Of a stretch of DNA of 64,000 nucleotides, positions 15,723-25,440 are shown piece by piece. The stretch comes from Paraburkholderia sp. BL9I2N2 (GTDB lineage Bacteria > Pseudomonadota > Gammaproteobacteria > Burkholderiales > Burkholderiaceae): assembly GCF_004339745.1 (NCBI RefSeq), contig NZ_SMGP01000001.1, positions 3,720,001 through 3,784,000 of the forward strand. The letters run 5' to 3'. The notes under the pieces were generated by a model. The model was not told the origin of the DNA, made no database searches, and saw only the letters and a list, made by a program, of their open reading frames with translations. A program made the position numbers and the translations under genes. Each line of letters begins with the position of its first letter. Position 1 is the stretch's first letter.

Positions 15723-17822
15723 ATGACTCAACCCCATCAAGCTACCCTGCTCGTCGAGCTGCTGACCGAAGAACTGCCGCCGAAGGCGCTCGCGCGTCTC
15801 GGCGACGCCTTCGCCGAAGGCATTGCGCAGCGCCTCGCGGCGCGCGACCTGGTCGAAGGCGAACTGTCGTTCGAACGTTATGCCACGCCGCGCCGCCTCG
15901 CCGTCACGATCAAGAACGTGCGCGCGGTTGCGCCGGAAAGACACGTGCGCGAAAAGGTGCTGCCGGTTTCCGTCGCGCTGGATAAAGACGGCCAGCCCAC
16001 CGCGCCGCTCGCCAAGAAACTCGCCGCGCTCGGCTTCCCCGATTTTTCGGTGAACGACCTGGAGCGCGCGCAGGACGGCAAGGCCGAAGCCTTCTTTCTG
16101 CGCTACGCCGCGCCCGGCGCCACGCTCGCCGACGGCCTGCAAAACGCGCTCGACGAAACGCTCGGCAAGCTGCCGATCCCGAAGGTCATGACGTATCAGC
16201 GCCCGGACGGCACCAACGTTCAGTTCGTGCGTCCGGCGCATCGACTGACCGCGTTGCATGGCGAACAGATCGTGCCGGTGAGCGCGCTCGGCATCGACGC
16301 CGACGACACCACGCTCGGCCATCGTTTCCTCTCCGAAGGCTTCGTGCAGATCCAGCACGCGGACTCGTACGCCGAGACGCTGCTGCACAAAGCCCACGTG
16401 GTGGCGAACTTCGCCGACCGCAAGGCAACCATCCGCACGCATCTGCTCGCGCAAGCCGACGGCGACCAGGTGGTGATGCCGGAATCGCTGCTGGACGAAG
16501 TGACGTCGCTGGTCGAATGGCCGGTGGTCTACGCGTGCCGTTTCGAGGACGAATTCCTGCAAGTGCCGCAGGAATGCCTGATCCTCACCATGCAGACCAA
16601 CCAGAAATATTTCGCGCTGACCGATGCGAACGGCAAGCTGCGCTCGCGCTTCCTGATCGTGTCGAACATCGAGACGTCCACGCCGGGCGATATCGTCGAA
16701 GGCAACGAACGCGTGGTGCGTCCGCGTCTGGCGGACGCGAAGTTCTTCTTCGAGCAGGACAAGAAGAAGCCGCTCGCGGACCGCGTGCCGTTGCTCGCGA
16801 ACGTCGTGTATCACAACAAGCTGGGTTCGGCGCTGCAACGCGTGGAACGCGTCGAAGCGCTGGCCGGCGCGATCGCCGGATTGATCGGCGCCGACGTGGT
16901 GCTCGCGAAGCGCGCCGCGCGTCTGGCCAAGGCCGACCTGATCACCGACATGGTCGGCGAATTCCCCGAGTTGCAAGGCACGATGGGCACGTACTACGCG
17001 CGCCACGACGGCGAGCCGGAAGAAGTCGCGCTCGCGTGCTCGGAGCACTATCAACCGCGTTTCTCCGGCGACGCGTTGCCCTCCACGGCAACCGGCACTG
17101 TCGTCGCACTGGCCGACAAGCTGGAAACGCTGGTCGGCATCTGGGGCATCGGCCTGCAACCCACGGGCGAGAAAGACCCGTTCGCGTTGCGCCGTCACGC
17201 GCTCGGCGTGTTGCGCATTCTCGTCGAGAAGCAACTGCCGATCGATCTGGTCGAACTGCTGCGTACCGCTTACGCGCAATTCGCCGCGGTGCCGAACGTC
17301 GCCGATTCCACGCAAGCCATTTACGAGTTCAGCATGGACCGCCTGCGCGGTCTGCTGCGCGAGCGCGGCTATGCGCCGGGCGAAATCGACGCGGTGCTGG
17401 CGCTGAACCCCACGCGTCTGGACGACATCGTCGCGCGTCTGGATGCCGTGCGTGAATTCACGTCGCTGGCGGAAGCGGCCTCGCTCGCGGCGGCCAACAA
17501 GCGCATCTCGAACATCCTGAAGAAGTCGGAAGGCGCGGCGACCGGCGGCGTGCAGGCCACGCTGCTCATCGAAGCGGCGGAAAGAGCCTTGCATGCGCAA
17601 CTCGAACAGGTCGCGCCGCGCGTGCAATCGCAACTGGCCGCACGCGACTACACGGGCGCGTTGACCGCGCTCGCCGCGTTGCGCGAACCGGTCGACACGT
17701 TCTTCAACGACGTGATGGTCAACGCCGAAGATCCGGCATTGCGCGCCAACCGTTTGGCCTTGCTCGGCGCACTGCATCAGCAGATGAACTGCGTCGCCGA
17801 TATTTCCCGACTCGCCGCCTGA
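15723..17822 (+). CDS. glyS: Glycine--tRNA ligase beta subunit
   Basis: A 699-residue beta subunit, which carries the tRNA-binding part of the tetrameric enzyme and is normally about 690 residues. It begins with LLVELLTEELPPKAL and contains YATPRRLAV, FVRPAHRLTALHGEQIVP, FALRRHALGVLRI and a C-terminal helical anticodon-binding region. It is co-transcribed with glyQ; gmhB follows 10 nt after the stop, so the operon extends further. Confidence 0.96.
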   Translation: MTQPHQATLLVELLTEELPPKALARLGDAFAEGIAQRLAARDLVEGELSFERYATPRRLAVTIKNVRAVAPERHVREKVLPVSVALDKDGQPTAPLAKKLAALGFPDFSVNDLERAQDGKAEAFFLRYAAPGATLADGLQNALDETLGKLPIPKVMTYQRPDGTNVQFVRPAHRLTALHGEQIVPVSALGIDADDTTLGHRFLSEGFVQIQHADSYAETLLHKAHVVANFADRKATIRTHLLAQADGDQVVMPESLLDEVTSLVEWPVVYACRFEDEFLQVPQECLILTMQTNQKYFALTDANGKLRSRFLIVSNIETSTPGDIVEGNERVVRPRLADAKFFFEQDKKKPLADRVPLLANVVYHNKLGSALQRVERVEALAGAIAGLIGADVVLAKRAARLAKADLITDMVGEFPELQGTMGTYYARHDGEPEEVALACSEHYQPRFSGDALPSTATGTVVALADKLETLVGIWGIGLQPTGEKDPFALRRHALGVLRILVEKQLPIDLVELLRTAYAQFAAVPNVADSTQAIYEFSMDRLRGLLRERGYAPGEIDAVLALNPTRLDDIVARLDAVREFTSLAEAASLAAANKRISNILKKSEGAATGGVQATLLIEAAERALHAQLEQVAPRVQSQLAARDYTGALTALAALREPVDTFFNDVMVNAEDPALRANRLALLGALHQQMNCVADISRLAA

Positions 17823-17832
17823 GCCCCGCGCC

Positions 17833-18387
17833 ATGCCAACCAAAAAAGTGGTGATCCTCGACCGCGACGGCGTGATCAACGTCGACTCCGACGCGTTCAT
17901 CAAGTCGCCGGACGAATGGGTCGCACTGCCCGGTTCGCTCGAAGCCATCGCGCGTCTGAACCAGGCCGGCTATCGCGTGGCGATTGCGACCAACCAGTCG
18001 GGCATCGGCCGCGGCCTGTTCGACATGAACGCGCTCAACGCGATGCATCTGAAAATGCATCGCATGGCGGCAGCGGTCGGCGGGCGCATCGACGCGGTGT
18101 TCTTCTGCCCGCACACGGCGGAAGATCATTGCGAGTGCCGCAAGCCTAAGCCCGGCATGTTGAAGATGATCGCCGAGCGCTTCGAGGTCGACCCGGAACA
18201 TACGCCGGTGGTCGGCGACGCCATGCGCGATCTGCAAGCAGGCGCGTCGCTCGGCCATCCGACTCATCTGGTGCTGACCGGCAAGGGCCGCAAAACACTT
18301 GCGGCCGGCGGCTTGCCCGAAGGCACGATCGTGCACGACGACCTGCGCGCATTCGCACTCGACTTCCTCGCCGACGCTCAAGAGTGA
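17833..18387 (+). CDS. gmhB: D-glycero-beta-D-manno-heptose 1,7-bisphosphate 7-phosphatase
   Basis: A 184-residue HAD-family phosphatase of the ADP-heptose pathway for the LPS inner core. The nucleophile motif is ILDRDGVIN (D11 and D13 by count), the second motif is IATNQSG, and the zinc-binding cysteine/histidine loop is CPHTAEDHCECRKPKPGM, which is typical of GmhB. The motif VGDAMRDLQAG supplies the metal-binding aspartates. It sits between glyS and the acyltransferase in an envelope-related operon. Confidence 0.95.
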   Translation: MPTKKVVILDRDGVINVDSDAFIKSPDEWVALPGSLEAIARLNQAGYRVAIATNQSGIGRGLFDMNALNAMHLKMHRMAAAVGGRIDAVFFCPHTAEDHCECRKPKPGMLKMIAERFEVDPEHTPVVGDAMRDLQAGASLGHPTHLVLTGKGRKTLAAGGLPEGTIVHDDLRAFALDFLADAQE

Positions 18388-18427
18388 CGCGCGCCACGCG
18401 CGTCCCCATCCCTCACTGACCACGCCG

Positions 18428-19186
18428 ATGCGCTTCATCCGTTCTTTGCTTCTGCTGATCTACTTCGTTCTGTTCACGGTGCCGTACGCGACTGCATGCT
18501 TCATCGCATTCCCGTTCATGCGCGCCGACAATCGCTACTGGATGGCCGCCGGCTGGTGTCGCGCGACGCTGCATACGGTGCGTTGGCTCAACGGTATCCG
18601 CTACAACATCGAAGGCTTCGAGAACCTGCCCAACGGTCCCGCCGTGCTGCTCTCCAAGCATCAATCGGCATGGGAAACGCTGGCGTTTCCGGCGCTGATG
18701 CCGCGGCCGCTGTGCTACGTGTTCAAGCGCGAACTGCTGTACGTGCCGTTCTTCGGCTGGGCGCTCGGCATGCTGAAGATGGTTCATATCGATCGCAAGG
18801 AAGGCAAGTACGCGTTCGAATCGGTCATCAAGCAAGGCAAGGCACGCATGGCGGAAGGCGCCTGGGTCATCATGTTTCCGGAAGGCACGCGCACGCCGAC
18901 CGGCAAGCAAGGCAAGTACAAAACCGGCGGCGCGCGTTTCGCGACGGCCACCGGCGCGCCGGTCGTGCCGATCGCGCACAACGCAGGACGTGTGTGGCCT
19001 CGCAACTCGTTTCTCAAATATGCGGGTATAGTCACAGTGTCGATCGGCAAGCCGATCGACACGACGGGGCTCACGCCCGATGAAGTGAACACGCGCGTCG
19101 AACAGTGGATCGAAGCTGAAATGCGTCGCATCGATCCTACCGCGTACCGCGCGGCGGAAAGCAGTTCCGCCGCCGCACCAATCTGA
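18428..19186 (+). CDS. 1-acyl-sn-glycerol-3-phosphate acyltransferase (PlsC family)
   Basis: A 252-residue membrane acyltransferase. It has an N-terminal hydrophobic helix (residues 4-30). The HX4D-type catalytic motif appears as SKHQSAWETL (H78...E83), i.e. with glutamate in place of the usual aspartate, as in several betaproteobacterial homologues. The substrate-binding block is FPEGTRT. It should make phosphatidic acid from lysophosphatidic acid. The start is the ATG at 18428 (MRFIRSLLLLIYF); upstream in-frame sequence is the shadow of gmhB. Confidence 0.9.
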   Translation: MRFIRSLLLLIYFVLFTVPYATACFIAFPFMRADNRYWMAAGWCRATLHTVRWLNGIRYNIEGFENLPNGPAVLLSKHQSAWETLAFPALMPRPLCYVFKRELLYVPFFGWALGMLKMVHIDRKEGKYAFESVIKQGKARMAEGAWVIMFPEGTRTPTGKQGKYKTGGARFATATGAPVVPIAHNAGRVWPRNSFLKYAGIVTVSIGKPIDTTGLTPDEVNTRVEQWIEAEMRRIDPTAYRAAESSSAAAPI

Positions 19187-19230
19187 CGCGCCCACGCCCT
19201 CGAAGGCGTATTTGCGCGAAGCCGAATCCG

Positions 19231-20133
19231 ATGCAGAAGTCTCCCACGCCACAGCCCGCTGCGGCGCTCGATAACCGGCAACTTGATCTCCCGCTCTTCG
19301 CCGAGCCGGGGTCGACGTCGTCGTCCCCTTCACCTTCCGCACCAACGCCCGGTGCTTCGCAGAGTTCGCCAGGCGGCCAGCAGCCGGCCGTGCCGCTTGC
19401 GCCGGATGGCAGCAAGTTGCGCAGCCTCGCGATCGGCTCACGCACGCTCCATTACGCGCTCAAGCGTTCGGCGCGCCGCTCGATCGGCTTTGCGATCGAC
19501 AGCACCGGTCTGACGATCACCGCGCCGCGCTGGGTCACGCTCGCCGATATCGAAACCGCGATCACCGAAAAGCAGCGCTGGATTTTCACGAAGCTGATCG
19601 AGTGGCAGACGCGTGTCGAGCAGCGCGCGTTGCCGAAGGTCGACTGGAAAGACGGCGCCGAGGTGCCGTATCTCGGTCAGCCGGTGCGCGTGAAACTCGG
19701 CGCGCCGCAAGGCACGCTCGCATTCAGCGCGGAAGATGCGGCGTTGCAAGTGCCGCTGCCCTTGCAGGCGGATCCGCAGCAGATCAAGGATCGCGTGCAA
19801 GGCTGGCTGCAGGGTGAAGCGAAGCGCTTGTTCGGCGAGCGCCTCGCGATTTACGCGGAGAAACTGGGCGTGAACTATCGCGCATACGCGCTCTCGTCAG
19901 CGGCGACGCGTTGGGGCAGTTGTTCGAGTGACGGCAAGATTCGCCTGAACTGGCGGCTGATTCACTTCCCGCTTTCCATCATCGATTACGTGGTCGCGCA
20001 CGAGCTCGCGCACCTGCGTGAAATGAATCACAGCCCACGCTTCTGGCAAACAGTCGAATCGATCTTTCCGGAATTCCGCGAAGCGCGCCAGACGTTGAAG
20101 TCGCATCCGCCGGAATTGCTGCCAACGCTTTGA
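19231..20133 (+). CDS. YgjP-type (DUF45/M48-like) metallopeptidase
   Basis: A 300-residue protein. The first 60 residues are low-complexity, rich in proline and serine. The rest matches the YgjP/DUF45 family: RSIGFAIDSTGLTITAPRW, then RWGSCSSDGKIRLNWRL, then the zinc-protease motif HELAHLREMNH (H257, E258, H261, with H267 as likely extra ligand) and FWQTVE. The biological substrate of the family is not established. It is the last gene of the glyQ-led unit and is followed by a strong terminator. Confidence 0.85.
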   Translation: MQKSPTPQPAAALDNRQLDLPLFAEPGSTSSSPSPSAPTPGASQSSPGGQQPAVPLAPDGSKLRSLAIGSRTLHYALKRSARRSIGFAIDSTGLTITAPRWVTLADIETAITEKQRWIFTKLIEWQTRVEQRALPKVDWKDGAEVPYLGQPVRVKLGAPQGTLAFSAEDAALQVPLPLQADPQQIKDRVQGWLQGEAKRLFGERLAIYAEKLGVNYRAYALSSAATRWGSCSSDGKIRLNWRLIHFPLSIIDYVVAHELAHLREMNHSPRFWQTVESIFPEFREARQTLKSHPPELLPTL

Positions 20134-20155
20134 GGCCTTCCTCACGCTTTGAATG

Positions 20156-20189
20156 AAACCGGCGCTTCAGCCTGAAGCGCCGGTTTGTC
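20156..20189. terminator. Bidirectional terminator
   Basis: Perfect 14-bp stem AAACCGGCGCTTCA/TGAAGCGCCGGTTT (20156-20169 and 20173-20186) with a 3-nt loop. It separates the plus-strand YgjP gene from the convergent minus-strand NTF2-like gene and can serve both. Confidence 0.85.
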
Positions 20190-20201
20190 ACGCACTGCCG
20201 C

Positions 20202-20600
20202 TCATTCGGAGCAGAAGGTTTCCTGCAGATGACGCCACGTCACCTTGCCATGCGCGTCGAGATCCATCACCGCCGTGGAGCGCCGCACGTTTGCGTTGCC
20301 GGCGTTGTCGCGCTGATACTCGCGATATTTCACCACCGCGCCTGACGGGTACTCAGCGACGATCTCCTTGTCGCGGATCGCGATTTGCGAGCCCGGACGC
20401 GCGCCGTGCAGCTTCGAGAAAATCTCGCGCAGGCCGGCGTGATCCAGCGCGATGCCCGATGTCATGACCAGCGTGAACTGCGGCGCGAAGCGCGCCATGA
20501 TTCGCTGCAGCGCGCCTTCGTCCGCGGAACCGTCGAACAGGGCTTCGATTTCGACGTGGATCTCGTCGAGTTCTTTGAAGTAGGGATTGATGTTATTCAT
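20202..20600 (-). CDS. NTF2-like / DUF4440-type hypothetical protein
   Basis: A 132-residue protein with the alternating helix-then-sheet pattern of the SnoaL/NTF2 (DUF4440) superfamily: an N-terminal helix (LDEIHVEIEALFDG), a second helix ending in FSKLHGARPG, then strands around VVKYREYQRD and STAVMDLDAHGKVTWRHLQET. No catalytic residues can be named. It lies downstream of gloA with a gap of about 26 nt, so it may share its transcript. Confidence 0.75.
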   Translation of the reverse strand: MNNINPYFKELDEIHVEIEALFDGSADEGALQRIMARFAPQFTLVMTSGIALDHAGLREIFSKLHGARPGSQIAIRDKEIVAEYPSGAVVKYREYQRDNAGNANVRRSTAVMDLDAHGKVTWRHLQETFCSE

Positions 20601-20626
20601 TGTTCGACCTCGCCCTGCCGCCTGCC

Positions 20627-21013
20627 TTATTTCTTCTTCTGGATGAACTCGATCTTGTAGCCGTCCGGGTCCGTGACGAAAGCAATCACGGTCGTGCCGT
20701 GTTTCATCGGGCCGGCTTCGCGCACGACCGTACCGCCTTGTGCCTTGATTTTGTCACATGCGGCGTATGCATCTTCCACTTCGACAGCGAGGTGGCCGAA
20801 GCCGGTGCCGAGGTCGTAGGTGGGCGTGTCCCAGTTGTGGGTGAGTTCGAGCACGGTGCCGTTGCGTTCATCTTCGTAACCGACGAATGCCAGCGTGAAT
20901 TTGCCGTCCGGATAATCATCGCGGCGCAGCAGTTTCATGCCGAGCAGTTCGGTGTAGAAGGCGATCGAACGGTCCAGGTCGCCGACCCGGAGCATAGTGT
21001 GAAGAAGGCGCAT
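20627..21013 (-). CDS. gloA: Lactoylglutathione lyase (glyoxalase I)
   Basis: A 128-residue vicinal-oxygen-chelate enzyme that isomerises the methylglyoxal-glutathione hemithioacetal to S-lactoylglutathione. It starts MRLLHTMLRVGDLDRSIAFY and shows the metal ligands expected of GloA: H5, an E in GTVLELTHNWDT, H in GFGHLAVEVED and E in DGYKIEFI. The start at 21013 is chosen because the upstream 12 codons are not part of the family. Confidence 0.93.
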   Translation of the reverse strand: MRLLHTMLRVGDLDRSIAFYTELLGMKLLRRDDYPDGKFTLAFVGYEDERNGTVLELTHNWDTPTYDLGTGFGHLAVEVEDAYAACDKIKAQGGTVVREAGPMKHGTTVIAFVTDPDGYKIEFIQKKK

Positions 21014-21100
21014 TATGCACTCCCTGTTGCGTGGTAACGAGACCGTCAATGTACCCGGAATCCCGCGACGCTGCAGAGAGTGCCCTCGGTGAATCAGTAC

Positions 21101-22222
21101 TCAGAATTGATGCCGCACGCCTGCCATCAAGCCGATCTGCGAACCCTTCTGCGCGAGCCCGACGCTGTTGACGCCCTGCAGTTGCGCGCCGATCAGGTCG
21201 CCGCGGTACAGCGAATAATCGCCTTCCAGATAGACGTCCGTGCGGCGGGACAGGTTGTAGTCGGCGACCAGTTGGTACTGCCACGCGGAGCCGTCCTGCG
21301 CGGCGGTTTTGCCGTCCTGCAGCGTGCGCCAGACGTTCGCGGCGAAATGCCACTTGTTGCTGACCTGTTGCGTGATGCCGCCCATGATCATGCGGCGCCG
21401 CGCAAAGTCCGTGTACTTGAGCGCCGCCAGCACGGGCGCGGTGAACGGCCCGTTGGCGAAATTCGAAAAGCCCGGGTCGTTCTGATTGACGATGTAGCCG
21501 GCGGAAAAGCGCGTGAGGTTCCACGTATACGAGCCGCCGAACGTCCACGTCTTCGCGGCCGCGCCGTTGACCGAATCTTTCGACACTTCGTACGCGCCGC
21601 CGACGCTGAACGGACCGCCTACCGGCTTATAAGCCGCGGCCGCGCCGATCTGACTGCCATAGGAATTGCCCGCGTTGCCACCGAACGCGTAGCCGGCCGC
21701 GAACGTGAAGCCGTTGTATCTCGCCTGATATTGCACCTGGTTGCTGGTCCAGATGCCGCCCGTCATTGTGATTTCAGGTTGAAAACTGAAGTCGTACGGG
21801 ATCCAGGAATTGCTGCCGTAGCCAGCCACCGTAACGCCTTCGATCACGACGTTGTATTGACGGCCGAGAATGATCTGGCCGTACGAATCCGAACGCACGC
21901 CGACCTGCGCTTCATTGAAAAACGGCAGCGTGGGATCGCTTTGTCCGGTGTTGATATAGATGCGGTTTTCGAGTTTGAAGAAGGTAGACCAGCCGCCGCC
22001 GAGATCCTCGACGCCCTTCAGCCCCCAGCGGCTTTGCGTCATGCCGCCGGTGCCGAGTCCGATCGACGAATCGCCCGCCTTGTTGACGTGAGTCAGATAG
22101 CGCACGCTTTCGTCGACCACGCCGTACAGCGTCACGCTGGATTGCGCGTGCGCCATCTGACACCCCAACGACGCCAATGCCGCGGGCACCGCGGCCGCTG
22201 CCCACCTGCCTACGTTCTTCAT
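21101..22222 (-). CDS. Outer membrane porin (Burkholderia-type, Gram-negative porin family)
   Basis: A 373-residue precursor. A signal peptide runs MKNVGRWAAAAVPAALASLG to about residue 27 (cut after AHA-Q), followed by the typical mature start SSVTLYGVVDESVRYLTH. The body has the alternating aromatic/polar pattern of a 16-strand barrel and the terminal strand GLMAGVRHQF ends in phenylalanine, the signal for BAM-dependent assembly. General diffusion porin; substrate preference unknown. The upstream extension of the frame to 22318 is not signal-peptide-like and was left out. Confidence 0.92.
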   Translation of the reverse strand: MKNVGRWAAAAVPAALASLGCQMAHAQSSVTLYGVVDESVRYLTHVNKAGDSSIGLGTGGMTQSRWGLKGVEDLGGGWSTFFKLENRIYINTGQSDPTLPFFNEAQVGVRSDSYGQIILGRQYNVVIEGVTVAGYGSNSWIPYDFSFQPEITMTGGIWTSNQVQYQARYNGFTFAAGYAFGGNAGNSYGSQIGAAAAYKPVGGPFSVGGAYEVSKDSVNGAAAKTWTFGGSYTWNLTRFSAGYIVNQNDPGFSNFANGPFTAPVLAALKYTDFARRRMIMGGITQQVSNKWHFAANVWRTLQDGKTAAQDGSAWQYQLVADYNLSRRTDVYLEGDYSLYRGDLIGAQLQGVNSVGLAQKGSQIGLMAGVRHQF

Positions 22223-22476
22223 GCCTTCTCCTCGTACAGGCTGCGCATCGCGCGGATAGTTCGTGCCTTGAATGTCCTGACGAAACGTTTGTGGCTGAAC
22301 CTTATCGCGAAACGGCACCCGTGCGAAATTAGTCTGAAGCAGGTGTTGTTAAGTCAGCAAAAACGCTTGCCGGCTTGCTTTCGGCCCGTAAGAAGCACGC
22401 GTAGGCGGTGGGGTCATCGGCGGGCGGCTCGGGCAGGTTTGATATCGTACGGGCTGTTCCCGACTCGACCCACCCC

Positions 22477-23412
22477 ATGAGCACCTCCGCCCTGCCCGCA
22501 CGCCGCTCCCCGGATAGCTTCGCCATCCTGTTGATGATCGGCCTGTGCGCGATCTGGGGTCTCCAGCAAGTGGCGATCAAGAGCACCAACGCGACGCTGC
22601 CGCCGGTCTTTCAGGCGGGCGTGCGTTCGGCGATTGCGGCGGTACTGGTATGGGGCTGGGCGCGCTCACGCGGCACGCCGCTCTTTCGCGACGACGGCAC
22701 CCTGGGCGCCGGCCTGCTCGCGGGCGTGCTGTTCGCGGGCGAGTTCGTGTGCATTTTTCTCGGCCTGACGCTGACCAGCGCGTCGCGCATGGCGGTCTTT
22801 CTGTACACCGCGCCATGCTTCACGGCGCTCGGGCTGCACTGGTTCGTCGACGGCGAGCGCATGCGGCGGATTCAGTGGCTCGGTATCGTCGTGGCGTTCG
22901 CGGGCATGTCGCTCGCCTTCGCGGACGGCTTCCTGCACGGCCACGCCGCGCGCGGTTCGCTGCTCACGGGTGTTGTGGGCGACGCGCTCGGTGTGTTGGC
23001 CGGCGTCGCGTGGGCCGCGACCACCGTGGTGGTGCGCGCCACGCGCCTCGCTCAATCGAGCGCCAGCAAGACGTTGTTCTATCAACTGACGGTCTCGGCC
23101 GTGGTACTCCTCGCGCTTGCGCTCGGGCTCGGCCAGGCGCATGTGGCCACCGTCACGCCGCTGGCAGTGGTGAGCCTCGCGTATCAGGCGGTGATCGTGG
23201 CGTTCGTCAGCTATCTGGTGTGGTTCTGGCTGCTGACACGCTATATCGCGTCGCGCCTGTCAGTGTTCTCGTTCCTCACGCCGCTGTTCGGCGTGACCTT
23301 CGGCGTGCTGCTGCTCGGCGAATCGTTCAGCCTGCGCTTTCTGATGGCCGCGGTGCTGGTGTTGACCGGCATCGCGCTGGTCAACGCACCTGCGAAGCGG
23401 GTGACGATCTAG
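22477..23412 (+). CDS. EamA/DMT family transporter
   Basis: A 311-residue inner-membrane protein with ten predicted hydrophobic helices in two EamA repeats (for instance FAILLMIGLCAIWGLQQVAI in the first and YQAVIVAFVSYLVWFWLL in the second). It belongs to the drug/metabolite exporter superfamily, and the substrate cannot be inferred. It is a single gene, divergent from the porin and convergent with rsmA. The ATG at 22477 (MSTSALPARRSPDSF) is preferred over an upstream in-frame start. Confidence 0.88.
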   Translation: MSTSALPARRSPDSFAILLMIGLCAIWGLQQVAIKSTNATLPPVFQAGVRSAIAAVLVWGWARSRGTPLFRDDGTLGAGLLAGVLFAGEFVCIFLGLTLTSASRMAVFLYTAPCFTALGLHWFVDGERMRRIQWLGIVVAFAGMSLAFADGFLHGHAARGSLLTGVVGDALGVLAGVAWAATTVVVRATRLAQSSASKTLFYQLTVSAVVLLALALGLGQAHVATVTPLAVVSLAYQAVIVAFVSYLVWFWLLTRYIASRLSVFSFLTPLFGVTFGVLLLGESFSLRFLMAAVLVLTGIALVNAPAKRVTI

Positions 23413-23445
23413 AGCCTCGGCCCGTCAGAGCCCAAGCCGCAAGAC

Positions 23446-24276
23446 TTAGGCTTTGGCCGCCACGATCTGCGCCACGCGCACGTACTCGGCCACCGGCACA
23501 TCTTCGGCGCGACGTTGCAGGTCGAAGCCGAGCGCCTCGAAATCCACCGAATCGCGATACGCAGCGAGCGTGTTGCGCAACATCTTGCGACGCTGCGAGA
23601 ACGCGGCCGTCACCACTTCGCCGAGCACGCGCTCGTCCACCGGCGCCAGTTCATGCAGCTCGTACGGAATCATCCGCACGATCGCCGAATCGACTTTCGG
23701 CGGCGGGTTGAACGCTTCGGGCGGCACGTCGAGTTGCTTGTCGATCACATAGCGATATTGCAGCATCACCGAAAGACGGCTGAACGCCTTGGTGCCCGGC
23801 TCCGCCACCATCCGCTCGACCACTTCGTTCTGCAACATGAAGTGCTGATCGATCACGCGATGCGCGAACGACGTCAGATGAAACAGCAGCGGGCTCGAAA
23901 TGTTGTACGGCAGATTGCCGACAATGCGCAGCGACGCCTTGTCGCCGGGCGCGGCCAAAGAGCCGAAGTCGAACGCGAGCGCGTCGCCCGCATGCAGTTC
24001 GAGCAGGCCGCCGAATTTCGTCTTCAGACGGCCGATCAGATCGCGATCCAGTTCGACGGCGTGCAAGGGCGCTTCCGGCGTCGCCAGACGCTCGATCAGC
24101 GGTTCGGTGAGCGCGCCGAGGCCCGGCCCGATCTCGACCATACGCTCGCCGCGTTGCGGCCGGATGACATCGACGATCGAATCGATCACGCCCATGTCGA
24201 CCAGAAAATTCTGACCGAAACGCTTGCGCGCGATATGACCCTGGTGCCGGCCCTGTTGCTGTCTGCTGGTGGACAT
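23446..24276 (-). CDS. rsmA: 16S rRNA (adenine(1518)-N(6)/adenine(1519)-N(6))-dimethyltransferase
   Basis: A 276-residue SAM-dependent enzyme (KsgA) that dimethylates two adenines in helix 45 of 16S rRNA during 30S maturation. Motifs are KRFGQNFLVD at the N-terminus, the SAM site VEIGPGLGALTEPL and catalytic motif IV NLPYNISSPLLF. It is the last gene of the lptD-surA-pdxA-rsmA string, a conserved order in proteobacteria, with a gap of about 150 nt to pdxA. Confidence 0.96.
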   Translation of the reverse strand: MSTSRQQQGRHQGHIARKRFGQNFLVDMGVIDSIVDVIRPQRGERMVEIGPGLGALTEPLIERLATPEAPLHAVELDRDLIGRLKTKFGGLLELHAGDALAFDFGSLAAPGDKASLRIVGNLPYNISSPLLFHLTSFAHRVIDQHFMLQNEVVERMVAEPGTKAFSRLSVMLQYRYVIDKQLDVPPEAFNPPPKVDSAIVRMIPYELHELAPVDERVLGEVVTAAFSQRRKMLRNTLAAYRDSVDFEALGFDLQRRAEDVPVAEYVRVAQIVAAKA

Positions 24277-24424
24277 CGAAGAAACGCTAAGAAAGAGAAC
24301 TGCTTAAGAAAAGGAACCTGCTGAGCGGCGCGCGCTTGCTCGACATGTGCTCGCCATGCCGCATACATAGCTAGCGGCAGGATACCAGCGAGACGCCGCG
24401 CACAGGCCGCGCGACAGCGCCGAA

Positions 24425-25435
24425 TCAGCCCGCGCGGCGGTGCTGCGCCATCGACACCGCCGTCTCGATCGCGGCGATCAGACTGCCCGCGTCGGCGCGG
24501 CCCGTGCCGGCCAGATCGAGCGCGGTGCCGTGATCGACCGAGGTGCGGATGATCGGCAAACCGAGCGTGACATTGATGCCTTCCCCGAACGTGGCGTACT
24601 TCAACACCGGCAGGCCCTGGTCGTGGAACATGGCCAGCACGCAGTCGGCCTCATCCAGATAGCGCGGCTGGAACAGCGTGTCGGCCGGATACGGACCGCG
24701 CGCGTCGATGCCTTGAGCGTCCGCGAGGTTCAGCGCCGGCGTGATGACTTCGATTTCCTCGCGGCCCAGATAACCGTTTTCGCCCGCATGCGGGTTCAGC
24801 CCCGTCACGAGGATGCGCGGCGCGGGCAAACCGAAGTGGTGCCGCAAATCGTGATCGATGATGCGCAGCGTTTCGACAATGCCTTCGATCGAAAGCGCGG
24901 CGGAGACATCCTTGAGCGGCAGATGCGTGGTCGCCAGTGCGACGCGCAACGGACGCTTGCCGGTGCCGGCCAGCATCATCACCACGCGCGGTGTGTGCGT
25001 GCGCTCGGCGAGATATTCGGTGTGGCCGGTGAAGGGCACGCCGGCATCGTTGATGGTGCTCTTTTGCAGCGGCGCGGTGACGATCGCGTCGAACGTGCCG
25101 GCTAGCGCGCCATCGATCGCGCTGTCGAGCAGATCGAGCACGTAGCGGCCGTTGGCCGCGTTGAGCTTGCCCGCGACGGCAGGCGCCCCGAGCGGCCGGT
25201 GTTGCAAGCGCACGCGCTTGCCATCCGCCACCAGTGCGCTCCAATCGACACCGACGGCACGCGCGCGTTCGGCGAGCAGGTCCGCGTCGCCCAACACGGT
25301 GAACTGCGCGTGGGGCCAATGCGCCGCCGCGCCCGCCAGTGCCTGCGCCGTCAATTCGGGGCCCACGCCGGCGGGCTCGCCGGTCGTGATCGCGATCTGC
25401 AATGGTGGGCGGGCGGACTGGGCGGCGCTTGTCAT
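24425..25435 (-). CDS. pdxA: 4-hydroxythreonine-4-phosphate dehydrogenase
   Basis: A 336-residue NAD-dependent enzyme of pyridoxal phosphate synthesis. Conserved pieces are ITTGEPAGVGPEL, the metal-binding histidine in PFTGHTEYLAERT, TGLNPHAGENGYLGREEIEV and AMFHDQGLPVLKY. It follows surA with 5 nt between stop and start, so it is translated from the same message. Confidence 0.96.
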   Translation of the reverse strand: MTSAAQSARPPLQIAITTGEPAGVGPELTAQALAGAAAHWPHAQFTVLGDADLLAERARAVGVDWSALVADGKRVRLQHRPLGAPAVAGKLNAANGRYVLDLLDSAIDGALAGTFDAIVTAPLQKSTINDAGVPFTGHTEYLAERTHTPRVVMMLAGTGKRPLRVALATTHLPLKDVSAALSIEGIVETLRIIDHDLRHHFGLPAPRILVTGLNPHAGENGYLGREEIEVITPALNLADAQGIDARGPYPADTLFQPRYLDEADCVLAMFHDQGLPVLKYATFGEGINVTLGLPIIRTSVDHGTALDLAGTGRADAGSLIAAIETAVSMAQHRRAG

Positions 25436-25440
25436 GACAG

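Noticed and set aside
14667..17948. 1093-aa ORF on the minus strand opposite glyQ-glyS
   Set aside because: Shadow frame covering two well-known genes and the gap between them.
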